Of a stretch of 64,000 nucleotides of DNA, positions 11,151 to 21,608 are shown in pieces. The position numbers and the translations under genes were made by a program. The notes beneath the pieces are model-generated. The model searched no databases. It was not told the origin of the DNA and was given only the letters and a program-made list of their open reading frames with translations. This stretch comes from Nannochloropsis salina CCMP1776 (Eukaryota > Sar > Eustigmatophyceae > Eustigmatales > Monodopsidaceae), in NCBI GenBank assembly GCA_004565275.1, contig SDOX01000166.1:181680-245679 (forward strand). The letters run 5' to 3'. The stretch's first letter is position 1, and every line of letters starts with the position of its first letter.

Positions 11151-14100
11151 ATGCTTTGGGTGGATAGTTCCTCGGATGAGGAGGGTGTAGGCGCAGGCGC
11201 TCCCTCGCGGCCTCCCCGAGCCCCTCTTTCCCCCCCCAAAAGTATGCCACGGCACCCTTTAAGGACCCAGCAGGCCTGGACAGAGAAGAAGGTGCATGGC
11301 ATGGTCGACAGTGACTCAGATGACGGGGAGATATTTTTCGTGGCCAAGGCCCGTGCCACTGCTCGGGAGCACGGGCCAGCAAGCCAAGCTCGCCTCCCCC
11401 TCAAAGCCCCGTCCTTCCCCCCGAGCGCCACGAAACCAGCCATGCGGAAATGGTCCACTGGCTCTTCTTCCTGCGCCTCTCCTTCCACGCCCGATGTCTC
11501 CGTGGCAGAGGGCCAGGTTGTGCCCGTGGGAACGGGGCGGGATCTCCCCATGGCCTCGGACGTCTCCACGACAGATGGGGAGGCGGAAGAGAAGCCGAAG
11601 GCCCGAGCGTCAAGACACGCCAATGGAGGCGAGCATCATTGTCTGAATCCTATAGCAAGAAAAAGGGGCCGAACTCGGGGCAGGAACCACAGCGACAGCG
11701 GCCACAGCGGCGACAGCGGCCACAGCAGCGGTGATGGTGAAGATCGAAACGAGGTTCCCCTATCGCGCTTTCGAGGGTCCGAGCATGCCTCAACCTCGTG
11801 CGCGTCTTCCCTATCGAACGTCGCGGCCTGCCAGGCGGTTAGAAAACCAGGGCGGTGTCCGGCGCAAAGAGGGGCGGGGGGCAAGGAGCTGGAGGAGGGA
11901 GGAGCGGAAGGGGAGGAGGAGGAGGAGGAGGAGGAAAGAATTCTCCATCCCACGTTTGAAAAACCGTTATTCAAGGGCGTGGAGGAGGCTTTGGTCCTTG
12001 GCTATGAGGAAGTTACTGCGGAGGAGGCGGAAATAGAGGGAGGGATGGAGGGAATGGACAGAGGGAGAGGAGCCACCGGAGTCGTGATGGACGCCTCCCC
12101 GGGCCCGCCGGTGCGCCAACGGCCAGTAACGGTTCCATTGGCCGCGAGCCGTTACCTGTACGAGTACCAGAAAGAAGGGGTGCGCTGGCTGTACGCGCGC
12201 TACGCGGGCAGGCAGGGGTGCATCCTGGGGGACGCGATGGGCCTGGGGAAGACGGTGCAGGTGGTGGCCCTTCTGCTCGCGCTCTTTGCCCGGACGGGGG
12301 AAAGAGAGAGGGATCGGGAAGCCCTGCGTGCGCGGGTCCGTCGGTTGCGCCGAGGGCATCGGCAAGAAGTGCGGGAGCACGCGGTCTTAATCGTGGCCCC
12401 GGCGTCGGTGACGAGGCAGTGGGTGGCGGCCTGCCGGACCTGGGGGGCCTTCGCCCTCGCCCTGGTCGGGGGGAGGGCGGCCGAGGGACGGGAAGCCTTG
12501 GAGGAGGCGAAATTTGGCGCGAAAGACGTGGTGGTGTGTTCCTACGAGTTCATGGCGGGCAAAGACCAGGCCTGTCTGCGGGGCCTCCGCTGGCGGATGG
12601 TGGTGTTCGACGAGTTCCACCGGGCGAGGAACCGGAGGAGTCAGCTGTCCGAGGCCGCGCGGGGCTTGCGTGCCCGCGTAAAGATTGGCTTGACTGGCAC
12701 GGTTATTCAAAATAATCTGGGTGAGGAGGCGGAGAGGATGGAGGGGGGCACGGAAAGGGCGTGCACGCCTGGAGAAAGAGAGCACGAAGAGGACCGGCAT
12801 CTCCTCACCCTCCCTCCCTCCCTCCCTCCCTTCCTCCCTCCCTCCCTCCCCCTTCAGAGGAGCTCTGGTCCCTCCTCTCCATCATCGACCCGACCCGCGT
12901 GGGCCCCGACCGGAAGCAGTTCCTCCGCACCTACGCCTGCCCCGTGAACCGGGCCCGCAAACGCACGGCCTCCCCCGCCGCCCGGGCCCGCGGCCGCCAC
13001 GCTCAGGCCCGGCTCCACGCCCTCCTGGGGCCCATCCTCCTCCAGCGCGACGCCTCCCTCATCGCCGACCGGCTCCGGGGCAAGGACGAGTACGTGGTTT
13101 TCTGCCGGCTCAGCCCCCTTCAGTACCAAATCTACGCCCAGATCTTGGCCCTTCCCGAGTTCCAGCTCTTGCGGCACCGCGGGAAAGCGTGTGACTGCCC
13201 CCACCGGCCGGCTCGCGCCAGGGGCACCTGCTGCCATCGCCTCCCCCTGGCCGGCCCGTCCTCCTCCCCGCCCTCCATCCCCCCCTCCCGCCGCCCCCTC
13301 CATCCCCAGGCCCTCCTCTGGCACCGGCTCCACCCGGCCGGCCAAGCCTGCCCCCGCTGTCCTTCTTGCCTCGCCCTCTCCTGCCTCTCCCTCCTCCAGA
13401 AAATCGCCAACCATCCCTCCCTTCTCCAGTACCACCCCACCTCCCCCTCCTCCACCGCCTCCTCCTCTTCCGCCGCGGCCACGCGAGCTTTCGCGGCGCT
13501 GGCCTTCGGGCCCCACCTCGAGGCGATGGGGGGCACGGACCGACCCACTCTCCTTCGCTCCCTCCTCCACGGCCTCCCCCGGCACTCGGGGAAGCTCCAG
13601 ACGCTCCTGACACTCCTCCGCTCCTTCCCTCCCCATCATAAGGTCCTCCTTTTCTCCTTCTCTGTCCGCATGCTCGGCCTCTTGGAGACCTTCGCCCGGA
13701 CCCAGAATTTTTCCTTCCTGACCCTGGACGGTTCTACGCCCGCGGGCGAACGGCCGCGTTTGATTCAAAAATTCAACGACGACCCAACCGTCTCTCTCTT
13801 CCTCATTTCCACCAAGGCGGGAGGGGTGGGCCTGAATCTGACGGCCGCCTGCAAGGTGGTGATTTTCGACGTGAACTGGAACCCCACGCATGACCTCCAG
13901 GTCCAGCTCTCCCTCCCTCCCTCCCTCCCTCCCTCAATCCCATTTCCCCCCGTTTTTTTCCTTCTCCCTCCCTCACCCTATTTGATTGGTGCTGCTTATG
14001 TCTGCTTCCCCCCTTGTGTCCACGTGCTACTCGTACGACTCAGCCTCAGGTTTCAAAAAATCAAACTTAAAAATTCAATTTTTCAAATGCAAACCGTCCC

Positions 14101-15198
14101 CTCCAGGCCGTGGATCGCGCCTATCGGCTGGGCCAAGAGCAGAACGTGGAAGTCTATCGGCTGGTGGCTCAAGGTACCGTTGAGGAAGTCTGCTACATGC
14201 GGCAAATTCACAAGCAGCAGCTCCACACCCTGGCCGTGGGGGGGCTGACGGTGCGCCGCCCACCCTCCCCCGCGCCCTTGCCCGGGGCCTCCTTCCCTCC
14301 CTCATCTCGAGCGAGAAGAGGAGGCAAGCGGGGGAGGACGGAAAGCGTCCGGTTCGACGCGGTCCCGGGGAGCCGAGGGGAGGAAGGGGAGTTGTACGGC
14401 CTGGAGAACCTCCTCCAGCTGCAACGGGGCTCAATCCTGCGGGATGTGCGGCGAAAGATCTCGGACGAGGGAAAGGGAGGGTTGGGGGAGGAGGAGGGGG
14501 AGGAAGAGGAAGATGGATGGGAGGGATTGCATATCCAGAGCAGGGAAGCCGTGAGGCGAGAGATGCAACAGGTACTGGAGCGGGCGGTGGAAAGAAGGGA
14601 GGGAGGGAGGGAGGGAGGGAAGGAGGGAGGGAGGGAGGGGAGTAGGGATGGGGGAAGGGAGAAAGGAAAGGAAGGAGAAGGGAAAGAGGATGTGGACGTG
14701 GAGTGCTCGGCCACGCAACTGATGGACCTCCTGGGAGCGGGGGAGGGAGTTGGGGAGGAGGAGGAGGAGGAGGAGGAGGAGGAGGAGGAGGAGGAGGAGG
14801 AGGAGGAGGAGGAGGAGGAGGAGGAGGAGGAGGAGGAGGAGGAGGAAGAGGGGGAAGAAGATACAGAAGAAGAGGAAGAGGAGGAGGAGGAGGGAAAGTG
14901 TGACTGTCTTGTCCCTGAAGAAGAGAAGAAAGAGGAGCAGGAGGAGAAAGAGAAGGGCGACGACGAGGAGAAAGGGGAGGAGAAAGAGGACGCGAGAGAG
15001 GAGCAGGCGGTGCTGTCGATGGCCTGCGGGTGGGCTGGGAAGCTTTACCTCCCTGCCTACTTGCGAAGGGGGCAGGGCTCGGGAGAGCGTGCCGCGGGGG
15101 GGGGGGCAGGGGGAGACCAGGCTGAGAGAGGGATGGAGGGGGGGTTTGAGGGGGAGGGAGGGAAGGTGGGGGGAGGTAATGGACAGGGATCGTCCTGA
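11151..15198 (+). CDS. ERCC6L2: SNF2-family DNA translocase, ERCC6L2/RAD26L-like
   Basis: Superfamily-2 DNA-dependent ATPase related to human ERCC6L2, which works in DNA repair and end joining. Three exons in phase: 11151-12720, 12858-13900 and 14107-15198. The N-terminal ~320 residues are acidic/Ser-rich and disordered. Then come the SNF2 motifs: YEYQKEGVRWL (Q/I region), GDAMGLGKT (Walker A), VVFDEFH (Walker B, usually DEAH), GLTGT and QNN. The helicase C domain follows with KVLLFSFSV, STKAGGVGLNL, DVNWNP, then DRAYRLGQ and VYRLVAQGTVEE. A Cys-rich insert (CDCPH, TCCH, CPRCPSC) sits before LLQKIANHPSLL, as in ERCC6L2. After the core, QIHKQQLHTLAVGG and GELYGLENLL resemble the ERCC6L2-specific tail. 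A pure Glu run encoded by (GAG)n interrupts the C-terminus. An upstream start at 10965 is possible. Confidence 0.85.
14755..14846 (+). repeat. (GAG)n microsatellite coding for a poly-Glu run
   Basis: About 30 uninterrupted GAG triplets in frame inside exon 3 of the ERCC6L2-like gene, followed by a more mixed Glu-rich stretch to about 14892. The length is likely to vary between strains and to be prone to assembly error. Confidence 0.9.
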
Positions 15199-15650
15199 GC
15201 GGGTATCCAGGGTCCGACCGGCCCATGTCCATATTGAATGTAAAGACGACATCTGGAAGGCAGGCTCCGAGGGGGGCCATCTCGCTATCTGAGGCACAAA
15301 GAATCACGCGCGGACGTCCAAGGGGTTGCCGGCAGCGACTGCTATTGTCATCCGACGCGAGTAGCGAGAGGGTGTGCGGCGGGGAGGAAAGAGAGGGGTG
15401 GACGAGGGGGAAAGAGAGGGGTGGACGAGGAGGGGGGTCCTGCCTCGGGACCGGGCCCCTCCTCAGTCCAAGCTTGACTTCCCTTCTTCGTGCACCTCGA
15501 ATCGCACCTCACGGCAGGCTTGCACAAGATCCCAGGCATACTTCTTTCCCCGTCAGGGGTAGACGCTGCTTACTCTCTCACTATATGCTGTCTCTTCACC
15601 CGCCGGGCCCTCCCCCTCCCCTCCCTCCCCTCCTCCCCCCTCCCTCCCCC

Positions 15651-16889
15651 CTATCCCCCCGTCCGCTCCCCCTTTTGCATCACCACCATCTTCCGGACTA
15701 GCTTGCTGTTCAGCTTCTGCTCATGCACGCACACCAAGTCCAGCGCCGCGTGCGTAGGAACCACCCCTTCCTCGGGCCCAGCCTCGGGCCCTACCTCGCA
15801 GGGAAGCAGGTAGACCAACCTTCCCCCCGCTCTCAGGGCGGTGGACGCCACTTGGAGAAGGTCCTCAAGCACGTCGCGCATCGGGTAGGGCCTGGTTTGG
15901 GGGATGTGGTCGGCTCGGAGGTGGGCTGGCACAGGCCGCACTTGCTCCCGACGGCTGCCGGAACGCCGAGCCCCCGCCCGGATCCCGTAGGGGGGGTCGC
16001 AGACAATGGCGTCGTACAGAGCCACCTGGCGGAAGTGCCCGACATACAGCGCGTTGTCGCTCCGAACCAGCTCCGGGTAGCGTAGCCCGTACTGGGCGAA
16101 ATTCGCATAGACGTTGCGTCCCTCCTCCTTCCCCCGCAAGACCCGGATGTCGATGTCGGTGCCCACACAAAAGGCCCCAAACTGGGTACAGGCCACCAGA
16201 ATGGAGCCTGTGCCCACAAAAGGGTCCAGCACCATAGTTCCGGGTCGGATTTGCGCGAAGCTCGCCATGAGAAGGGCAAGTTCGTTGTCCAGAGAGGTCG
16301 GTCCCAGATAAGCCCGCCGCTTCAAGTCCCCTTTCCCGACACGCTCCCGGCCACGGGAAGCCCGGGAGGTGATGGCGCGACCGAAGTAGAGGTGGTCGGG
16401 CGTCGTGTCGGTGTCGTTGGCGACGTGGTCGATCAGCCAGAAAGTCTCTTGCGGCTGCTTCAACTGGATGGGCCCAGGGAAAGGGATGGAGGCCAGGACA
16501 CGGTAGCGGGCAGTGTCTTGGGCAGCCATGCTCAAAGTTTTGCCCGAGCCCGCCACCATTAACGACCAGGTCATCTCCGGCCGCATGTAAGGGGCGAGGA
16601 AGTCATCGGAGAGGGACAGCAGGCTGGCGTCCAACTCTTCATAGGTACGCCCCTCACCCCAGAACTCCAGGACACTCTCGACCAGAACGGCCCGCTGTTG
16701 GATTTCTACAGCTACGGCCTCAGAAGGGAGGTCGACCAACAGGTGTGAGTAATTGTTGAGCCTGATTTCTGGGGGTGAAGGAGCGTACACAGCGGCAGGG
16801 TCCAGGCAGAGCATATCGAGGATGGCATCCAGCTCCGCAAATCGAAAATCGAGGAGACGATACACGAAAGTGACTAGATACCGAGGCAT
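15651..16889 (-). CDS. TRMT11: tRNA (guanine-N2) methyltransferase, TRMT11/Trm11 type
   Basis: Catalytic subunit that, with TRMT112, makes m2G at position 10 of cytoplasmic tRNAs using SAM. A single uninterrupted 412-residue frame, close to the usual size. The N-terminal half fits the THUMP-associated region of Trm11 (FRFAELDAIL, then APYMRPEMTWSLMVAGSGKT). The Rossmann-like methyltransferase domain shows the SAM site LDPFVGTGSILVA, the acidic GTDID strand end and the catalytic CDPPYGIRAG at about residue 295. Conserved R-YLGPTSLDNELALLMA precedes it. The C-terminus (LNSKLVRKMVVMQK) is a typical family ending. The first Met follows a stop-rich upstream region, so the start is secure. Convergent with the ERCC6L2-like gene (452 bp between stops). 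Confidence 0.92.
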   Translation of the reverse strand: MPRYLVTFVYRLLDFRFAELDAILDMLCLDPAAVYAPSPPEIRLNNYSHLLVDLPSEAVAVEIQQRAVLVESVLEFWGEGRTYEELDASLLSLSDDFLAPYMRPEMTWSLMVAGSGKTLSMAAQDTARYRVLASIPFPGPIQLKQPQETFWLIDHVANDTDTTPDHLYFGRAITSRASRGRERVGKGDLKRRAYLGPTSLDNELALLMASFAQIRPGTMVLDPFVGTGSILVACTQFGAFCVGTDIDIRVLRGKEEGRNVYANFAQYGLRYPELVRSDNALYVGHFRQVALYDAIVCDPPYGIRAGARRSGSRREQVRPVPAHLRADHIPQTRPYPMRDVLEDLLQVASTALRAGGRLVYLLPCEVGPEAGPEEGVVPTHAALDLVCVHEQKLNSKLVRKMVVMQKGERTGG

Positions 16890-17510
16890 CCTTCAATCTT
16901 GTTAATAAAAGTGTACGAAATGCTTCTTGAGTCTGCCCAAATGCCACGCGTGCTTGCACAGGAGGCCCGACTTGGGGGTCGTAGGATGGAGGCCTCGGGT
17001 GGGAGCTCCGTGGCGACCGAGTGCAAGCAACTGGGGCTTTTTTCGTTAAGCAGTAACAGAAAATACAGGAGCCGATAGCCAAGAATCTAGGCAAACGCTG
17101 CAAGTGCCGTGTGCTCGGCGTGTTCGTGCAAGCGTTACAGGCACGTATGGATGGCCCAGGGGGGGGAGGTTAACGGGGATAGCTTTGCCACGTATGGGTG
17201 GGGGACTCAGGACGCTGGGAGGGCCCGAGGGTTCCCCAAAAAGGCTGTGTGGTGGGTAAAATAAGAAATGTGAGATGAGATGCCTCGTCGTGGCCGGCAT
17301 AAAGGATTTTATGTAGGCAACATGGTCCGAAAAACGGTTCTCCTTTGGCTTCCGTGCGGCCGGCCCGTTCCCTCCCTTCTCGTTACCACAATACGAGAAT
17401 GAATTGACACTCAACATGGCAACATTTATTAAGAAAACAAACTTACAGTTGAGGGATTCCCGTCAAGCCACAGACTCGCCCCAAAAAAGACAGGTTGGAC
17501 ATTTCAGGTC
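16890..17510. promoter_or_regulatory. Divergent intergenic region
   Basis: Lies between the TRMT11 start (-) and the first supported exon of the galactosyltransferase gene (+). An acceptor-like ACATTTCAG ends at about 17507, so part of it is probably an intron of the + gene with an undetected upstream exon. Nothing else was recognised. Confidence 0.4.
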
Positions 17511-18907
17511 ATGCCCGCGCCAGTTGAACCCCGCCCCCCCTGTGCTAGCGACAAGGACACGGGGCAAAATCGGCAACCACAAGAGCGACAGCCGCAGTCA
17601 TCCCTTTCTGGAACATTTCCGACGCTTTCCGGGCCCGATGCTACCAGCAACAGCATCGCCGGCGGCGGTAATAGCGAAGGCTCTTGTCCAGGACCCTCTC
17701 CCTCTGTCACAAAGGACGTGGCGGAGACGGCCTTAAGAGAAGACAGGGGAAATGGTAGCGAAAGACAGGAACGTGCAACATCGATTCTTATAGTTCCCTA
17801 CCGAGACCTGTATCCCGAGCAGGAACGTGCTCGGCATCTGCAACGCTTTCTAAGGGAGATGCCAGCCTTGCTTACCGCATTCGGGGACCCGGCACGGAGG
17901 AAGACAGGAGGAGGAGGAGGAGGAGGAGGAAGAGGAGGAGGAGGAGGAGGAGAAGGAGGAGGAGGAGGAGGAGGAGGAGGAGGAGGAGGAGGAGGAGGAG
18001 GAGGAGGAGTGGGAGAACAGAGAGGAGGGGTGCCCGAAGGAAAAGAGAGCGAGGGAAAAGGACGCGGCCAAAAAGAGGAGGAAGGGGAAGGAAAGGAAGA
18101 TTCAGGGAGCCCCGGCGCCCCTCCTTACCACATCTACATCGTGGAGCAGAGCAAGGACGGCCGAAAGTTCAACCGAGGGAAGCTCCTGAACATTGGTTTC
18201 GACGTCGCCTTGAAGGACGGGGAGGGAACGGGGGAGGGGGGAAAGGAGGGAGGGAGGGCGGCGTCCTCGACCTTTATTTTCCACGACGTGGACCTGCTCC
18301 CCAGCGGGGAGCTTGTTCCCCTCTACCTAAGCCGTCCTTCCCGCCCCCTCCACATCGCCCGGGCCTGGGGCCGCTACAGCGGGAACCCTCGTTACTTGGG
18401 GGGGGCGGTCGCATTCAACGCCACGGATTTTCAAAAAATCAACGGTTTCCCCAATACGTTTTGGGGTTGGGGGGGCGAGGACGATGAGATGAGGAAGCGG
18501 GTGGAGGAGGTTGGGTTGGAAGTAGGTGCGCCGGCGGCGGAGGAGGGAGGGCGCATGGAGGACATGGAGGGCGTGAGTCTGGAGGAAAAATTGCAGGCGT
18601 TGCGGCGGAACCGGGAGTGGAAGTGTAACGTGAAGTGGGAGGCTCTGGGAGAGCACGCTGAGACGTGGAGGCAGAACGGCCTGAAGGACTTGCGGTACGA
18701 AGTGATGGGGCGGGAAGAGCTGGAGGGGGAGGTGGGGGGCGGGGGGGGCGGATCACGAAGCTGACGGTGGACGTGAGGGAGAACGGGCACTGGACCGACA
18801 CGGTAATGGAGATCGAGGCCCCCGCTGGAGGGGGCGCCAAGGGGGGGAAGAGGGGGCGGGAGGGCGAGGGGAAGGGGCCGGGCGGCCGAGGTCGTTGGCG
18901 GAGGTGA
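17511..18907 (+). CDS. Beta-1,4-galactosyltransferase family 7-like (GT7), frame break near the 3' end
   Basis: Golgi-type glycosyltransferase that transfers galactose from UDP-Gal; the closest animal relative is xylosylprotein galactosyltransferase B4GALT7. Family landmarks appear in order: ILIVPYRD with HLQRFLREM, HIYIVEQ, FNRGKLLNIGFD, the metal-binding FHDVDLLP, YLGGAVAFN, and WGWGGEDDEMR that binds the acceptor. A poly-Gly tract lies after the first block. The frame holding these motifs stops at 18764, but the expected family tail (LRYEVMGREEL, then ITKLTVDVRENG) continues in another frame to 18907; the switch falls in a G-homopolymer region (about 18727-18750). I think this is a base-count error or allelic indel rather than a real stop. 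No N-terminal membrane anchor is seen from the Met at 17511; an acceptor just before it suggests a missing first exon. Confidence 0.8.
17908..18009 (+). repeat. GGA microsatellite coding for a poly-Gly tract
   Basis: Nearly pure GGA triplets, with a few AGA/GAA interruptions, inside the galactosyltransferase gene between the first catalytic block and HIYIVEQ. It inserts about 34 Gly-rich residues into a loop of the enzyme. Confidence 0.88.
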
Positions 18908-19342
18908 GGAGGAGGGGGGAGGGAGGGGGGGAGGTGCAGGTGGAGGACCAGAAGGGGGCATTAAGAGAGGAAGGGGGCGCGAAGCCAGGCCGTCTGAAGC
19001 GATGAATTCGGAAGAAGTCACGTGGAGGTTCAAAGAAAGAACGCTGAATGCAAAGCAAGGAGCATGGAATGAAAAAGCTTTCAATTTTGGAAGCAAGTGT
19101 TGGCCTGTTCAGTTCACAAGAAGTAACGTTCAATGCAAACCAAGCAACCTTAAATTCGAAAAAAGCAAGGGGAGGCCGAGCCGGAGCGCGTTGAGAGGGT
19201 CCTATACAGGGTGGGTCGATGACCTCGGGTGCTGAAAGGGGTAGAGGAAGGGAATCAGGTACGCGGGGGGGGGGCTGGACTCGAGTGCCTCCACAGGCAT
19301 CATGGGGTCTCGTCCACTGGGCTTCCGCCCTCTCCTTCCCCG
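18908..19342. other. Convergent intergenic region with an AT-richer patch
   Basis: Between the galactosyltransferase and CGS 3' ends. At about 19002-19180 a lower-GC patch contains imperfectly repeated segments built around ATGCAAAGCAAGGA and ATGCAAACCAAGCA. No coding signal was found. Confidence 0.4.
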
Positions 19343-20923
19343 TCACCCCTCCTCGCCCAAAGCCTGCACCCAGTCCTCCTCCAAATCCTCGTAGGCCTCC
19401 AGGCCCACACTGAGCCGAACCAGGTCCCACGGGGTTCGGCTCTCCGCTCCTTCCACGCTCCGGCGATGCTCGCACAGACTCTCAGTGCCCCCCAGGGAGG
19501 TCGCTCGCCGAAACACTCGCAGCCGGGCCACCACGCGCAGGACCATCGCCTCCACCTCCGCTCCTTCCTTCCCTCCGTTCCCCCCCTCGCCGTCCCGCGC
19601 CCGGACCTGGATCGCCATCATGCTCCCGGAGAGACCCTCCCGACTCATCATGGCCGCGTGCACGGCGTGCCCGGGGTGGGAGGGAAGGCCCGGGTAGTGA
19701 ACGGCGGCAATCCTCGGGTGGCTCGCGAAGAAATGGGCCAACCTGTGCGCGTTCTCACAGTGCGTCCGCATCCGAGCCGGGAGGGACTTCAGGCCTCGCA
19801 AGAGGAGCCAGGCCTCGAAAGGGGGGAGGTTCCCCCCGGCGTGGCGTTGGAGCTGGCGGATGGGTGCCTCCAGATCCAGGAAAGTGGTGCCGGCGGCGTG
19901 AGAAAGCTTCCTCCGTCGGCCCGTGAGAACGCCAGCCAGCAGGTCCGAGTGCCCCCCCAGGAATTTGGTGGCGCTGGCGAGGGTCAGGTCGATGCGGAGG
20001 GGGCCGACGGCCTGGAGGAGGTAGGGTGTGAGCCAGGTAGTGTCCAGCACCGAGATGAAGTCCTTCCGGTGGAGCCGGGCCTGCCCTTCGGCCATGGCGA
20101 GGACCGCTCGGACGTCTATGATCTGGGGAGGCGAGGGGGGAGGGAGGCAGTTAGGGGGAGGCAAGGTGGGGAGGGGAGATAGGGCCCCGCCCCTGCGTTG
20201 GCGGCCTCTCTACCTGTAGCATGGGGTTGGAGGGGGTCTCCAGCCACAGGAGCACTCTTGCAGTCGCCGGGTCCGCGAAAACTCGGGCCATGGCAACCTC
20301 CAAGGCTCCCAGGTCCGTCATGTCCACCACCTGCGCACGGAGCCCCCAGGATCCGAAGGGGGCATCCAGGAGGAGGCGGATGCCCTGATACAGCTCTTGG
20401 TTCAGGAGCACAGTGGCCTGGGCCCCAAAGGCGAGGAAGACGGCGCTCACGGCCTGCATGCCGCATGTGAAAGCTGCAGACCAGTCGGCGCCGCCTTCCA
20501 AGTCGGTCATGACTGCCGCGTGATGGGGAGGGAAGAAAGGTGAAGGTCATGCGGGAAGAGTGAGAGCGGGCGGACTGGCATGTTCATACGGGTCATTCTT
20601 ACTCTCAGGGACGACGATGCCTACCAAAATCGTGATGGAGACGAAGAAAACGAATATGATTGTGGATTCATCCCATGTACAGGCTTTTGCTACATGTCCT
20701 AGAGACCTGGCCTCTGTGATTGGCGCCTACCTTTTTCCAGCAAGGCCCGGGTGGGATTGCCATGCCGTGCATAGACAAAGCCCCCGGGATAGGAGCCATC
20801 ACTACCCCTCTCAAAGGTGGTTGAAAGGTGTAATGGGGGGATCACGTCACAGGAGGAAACGGCTGTGATATCCTGGTAGTGCAAGCCTGCTTGAGCGAGG
20901 ATAGTCTCGATCCTTCTTGGCAT
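19343..20923 (-). CDS. Cystathionine gamma-synthase/lyase-type PLP enzyme
   Basis: Cys/Met-metabolism PLP-dependent enzyme (fold type I), probably cystathionine gamma-synthase, which joins a homoserine ester and cysteine on the way to methionine. Three exons in phase: 20923-20731, 20512-20214 and 20122-19343 (423 residues). Visible: IPPLHLSTTFERG and YARHGNPTRALLEKG near the N-terminus, TCGMQAVSAVF (cofactor phosphate site), ETPSNPMLQ-IID, and SATKFLGGHSD with the PLP lysine at residue 217. The C-terminal domain has HPGHAVH, SGSMMAIQV, SLGGTESL and VRLSVGLEAYEDLEED. Family members cannot be separated safely by eye, so lyase or O-acetylhomoserine sulfhydrylase remain possible. A strong acceptor (TTCTCTTGCCAG) lies just upstream of the Met, so a further 5' exon, perhaps with a transit peptide, is likely. 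Confidence 0.85.
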
Positions 20924-20937
20924 GTGAGTGTCTGGCA

Positions 20938-21608
20938 AGAGAAATAAAAAGTGAAAGCACGTCAATCATACAGGAATTATCCGACGGGGCAAATTTAAGG
21001 GCTTTACGCTTATCGGCAATAAATGGACGCGCAATCTATGGGTGTTTATAAGGTACGACGTAAATTATACATAAAAGAAATCATGATGAGGGGAAAGATG
21101 GAGGTCACAACGCGTGAAGGCAGCACTTGACACACCGATTGCGCACCGAGCTCGAGGTCTCTGGTGAATACTTACATGATATCAAAAAGACCCAAGGAAG
21201 CGTCAAGTTCGTGTCGTGCCCCCCAAGCCACATAAAGGCTTGGTCCAGGGAATGCAAGTAGGCGCTTCAACTTGCGACGTCATGGTGTTCGTTGCCTTGG
21301 CGAGCTCACGAGCTTCGAGTTGCTGCGACCAGATTTCACAGTTTCAGATGTCTACAGCCCGTTGTCATAGCCAGCCCCAGCTTACACGTAAATATGTAGA
21401 ACATAAAGGTACGTTGGGATGAAGCGCTCTTCCCCACCGTTCACAAATTCCACCAACAGGCCGCTTAGCGGGTCCACGCATCCATGGCTGTGGATTAGCT
21501 AGCTGCTTCTTCTTACTCGATCCTACCAAATTATCAAGGCCGTATGAATCCTGCCCGCTTTTAAATCGAAGCCAAAATCAACAGCAATTGCGGAAGTGCC
21601 ACGGGCAC
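20938..21608. promoter_or_regulatory. Divergent intergenic region
   Basis: Between the CGS-like gene and the pseudouridine synthase gene, with ordinary GC content and no CT tracts. It probably holds the missing first exon of the CGS-like gene and both promoters. No tRNA or repeat was recognised. Confidence 0.4.

Noticed and set aside
14075-15307. 410-residue Pro-rich minus-strand frame opposite the ERCC6L2-like tail
   Set aside because: It is the antisense of GAG/GGA repeats, which cannot contain stops in several frames. No conserved motif.
19002-19235. 77-residue + strand frame in the CGS/galactosyltransferase spacer
   Set aside because: Imperfect repeats of short AAGCAAG-type units explain its open frame. 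No homologous pattern.
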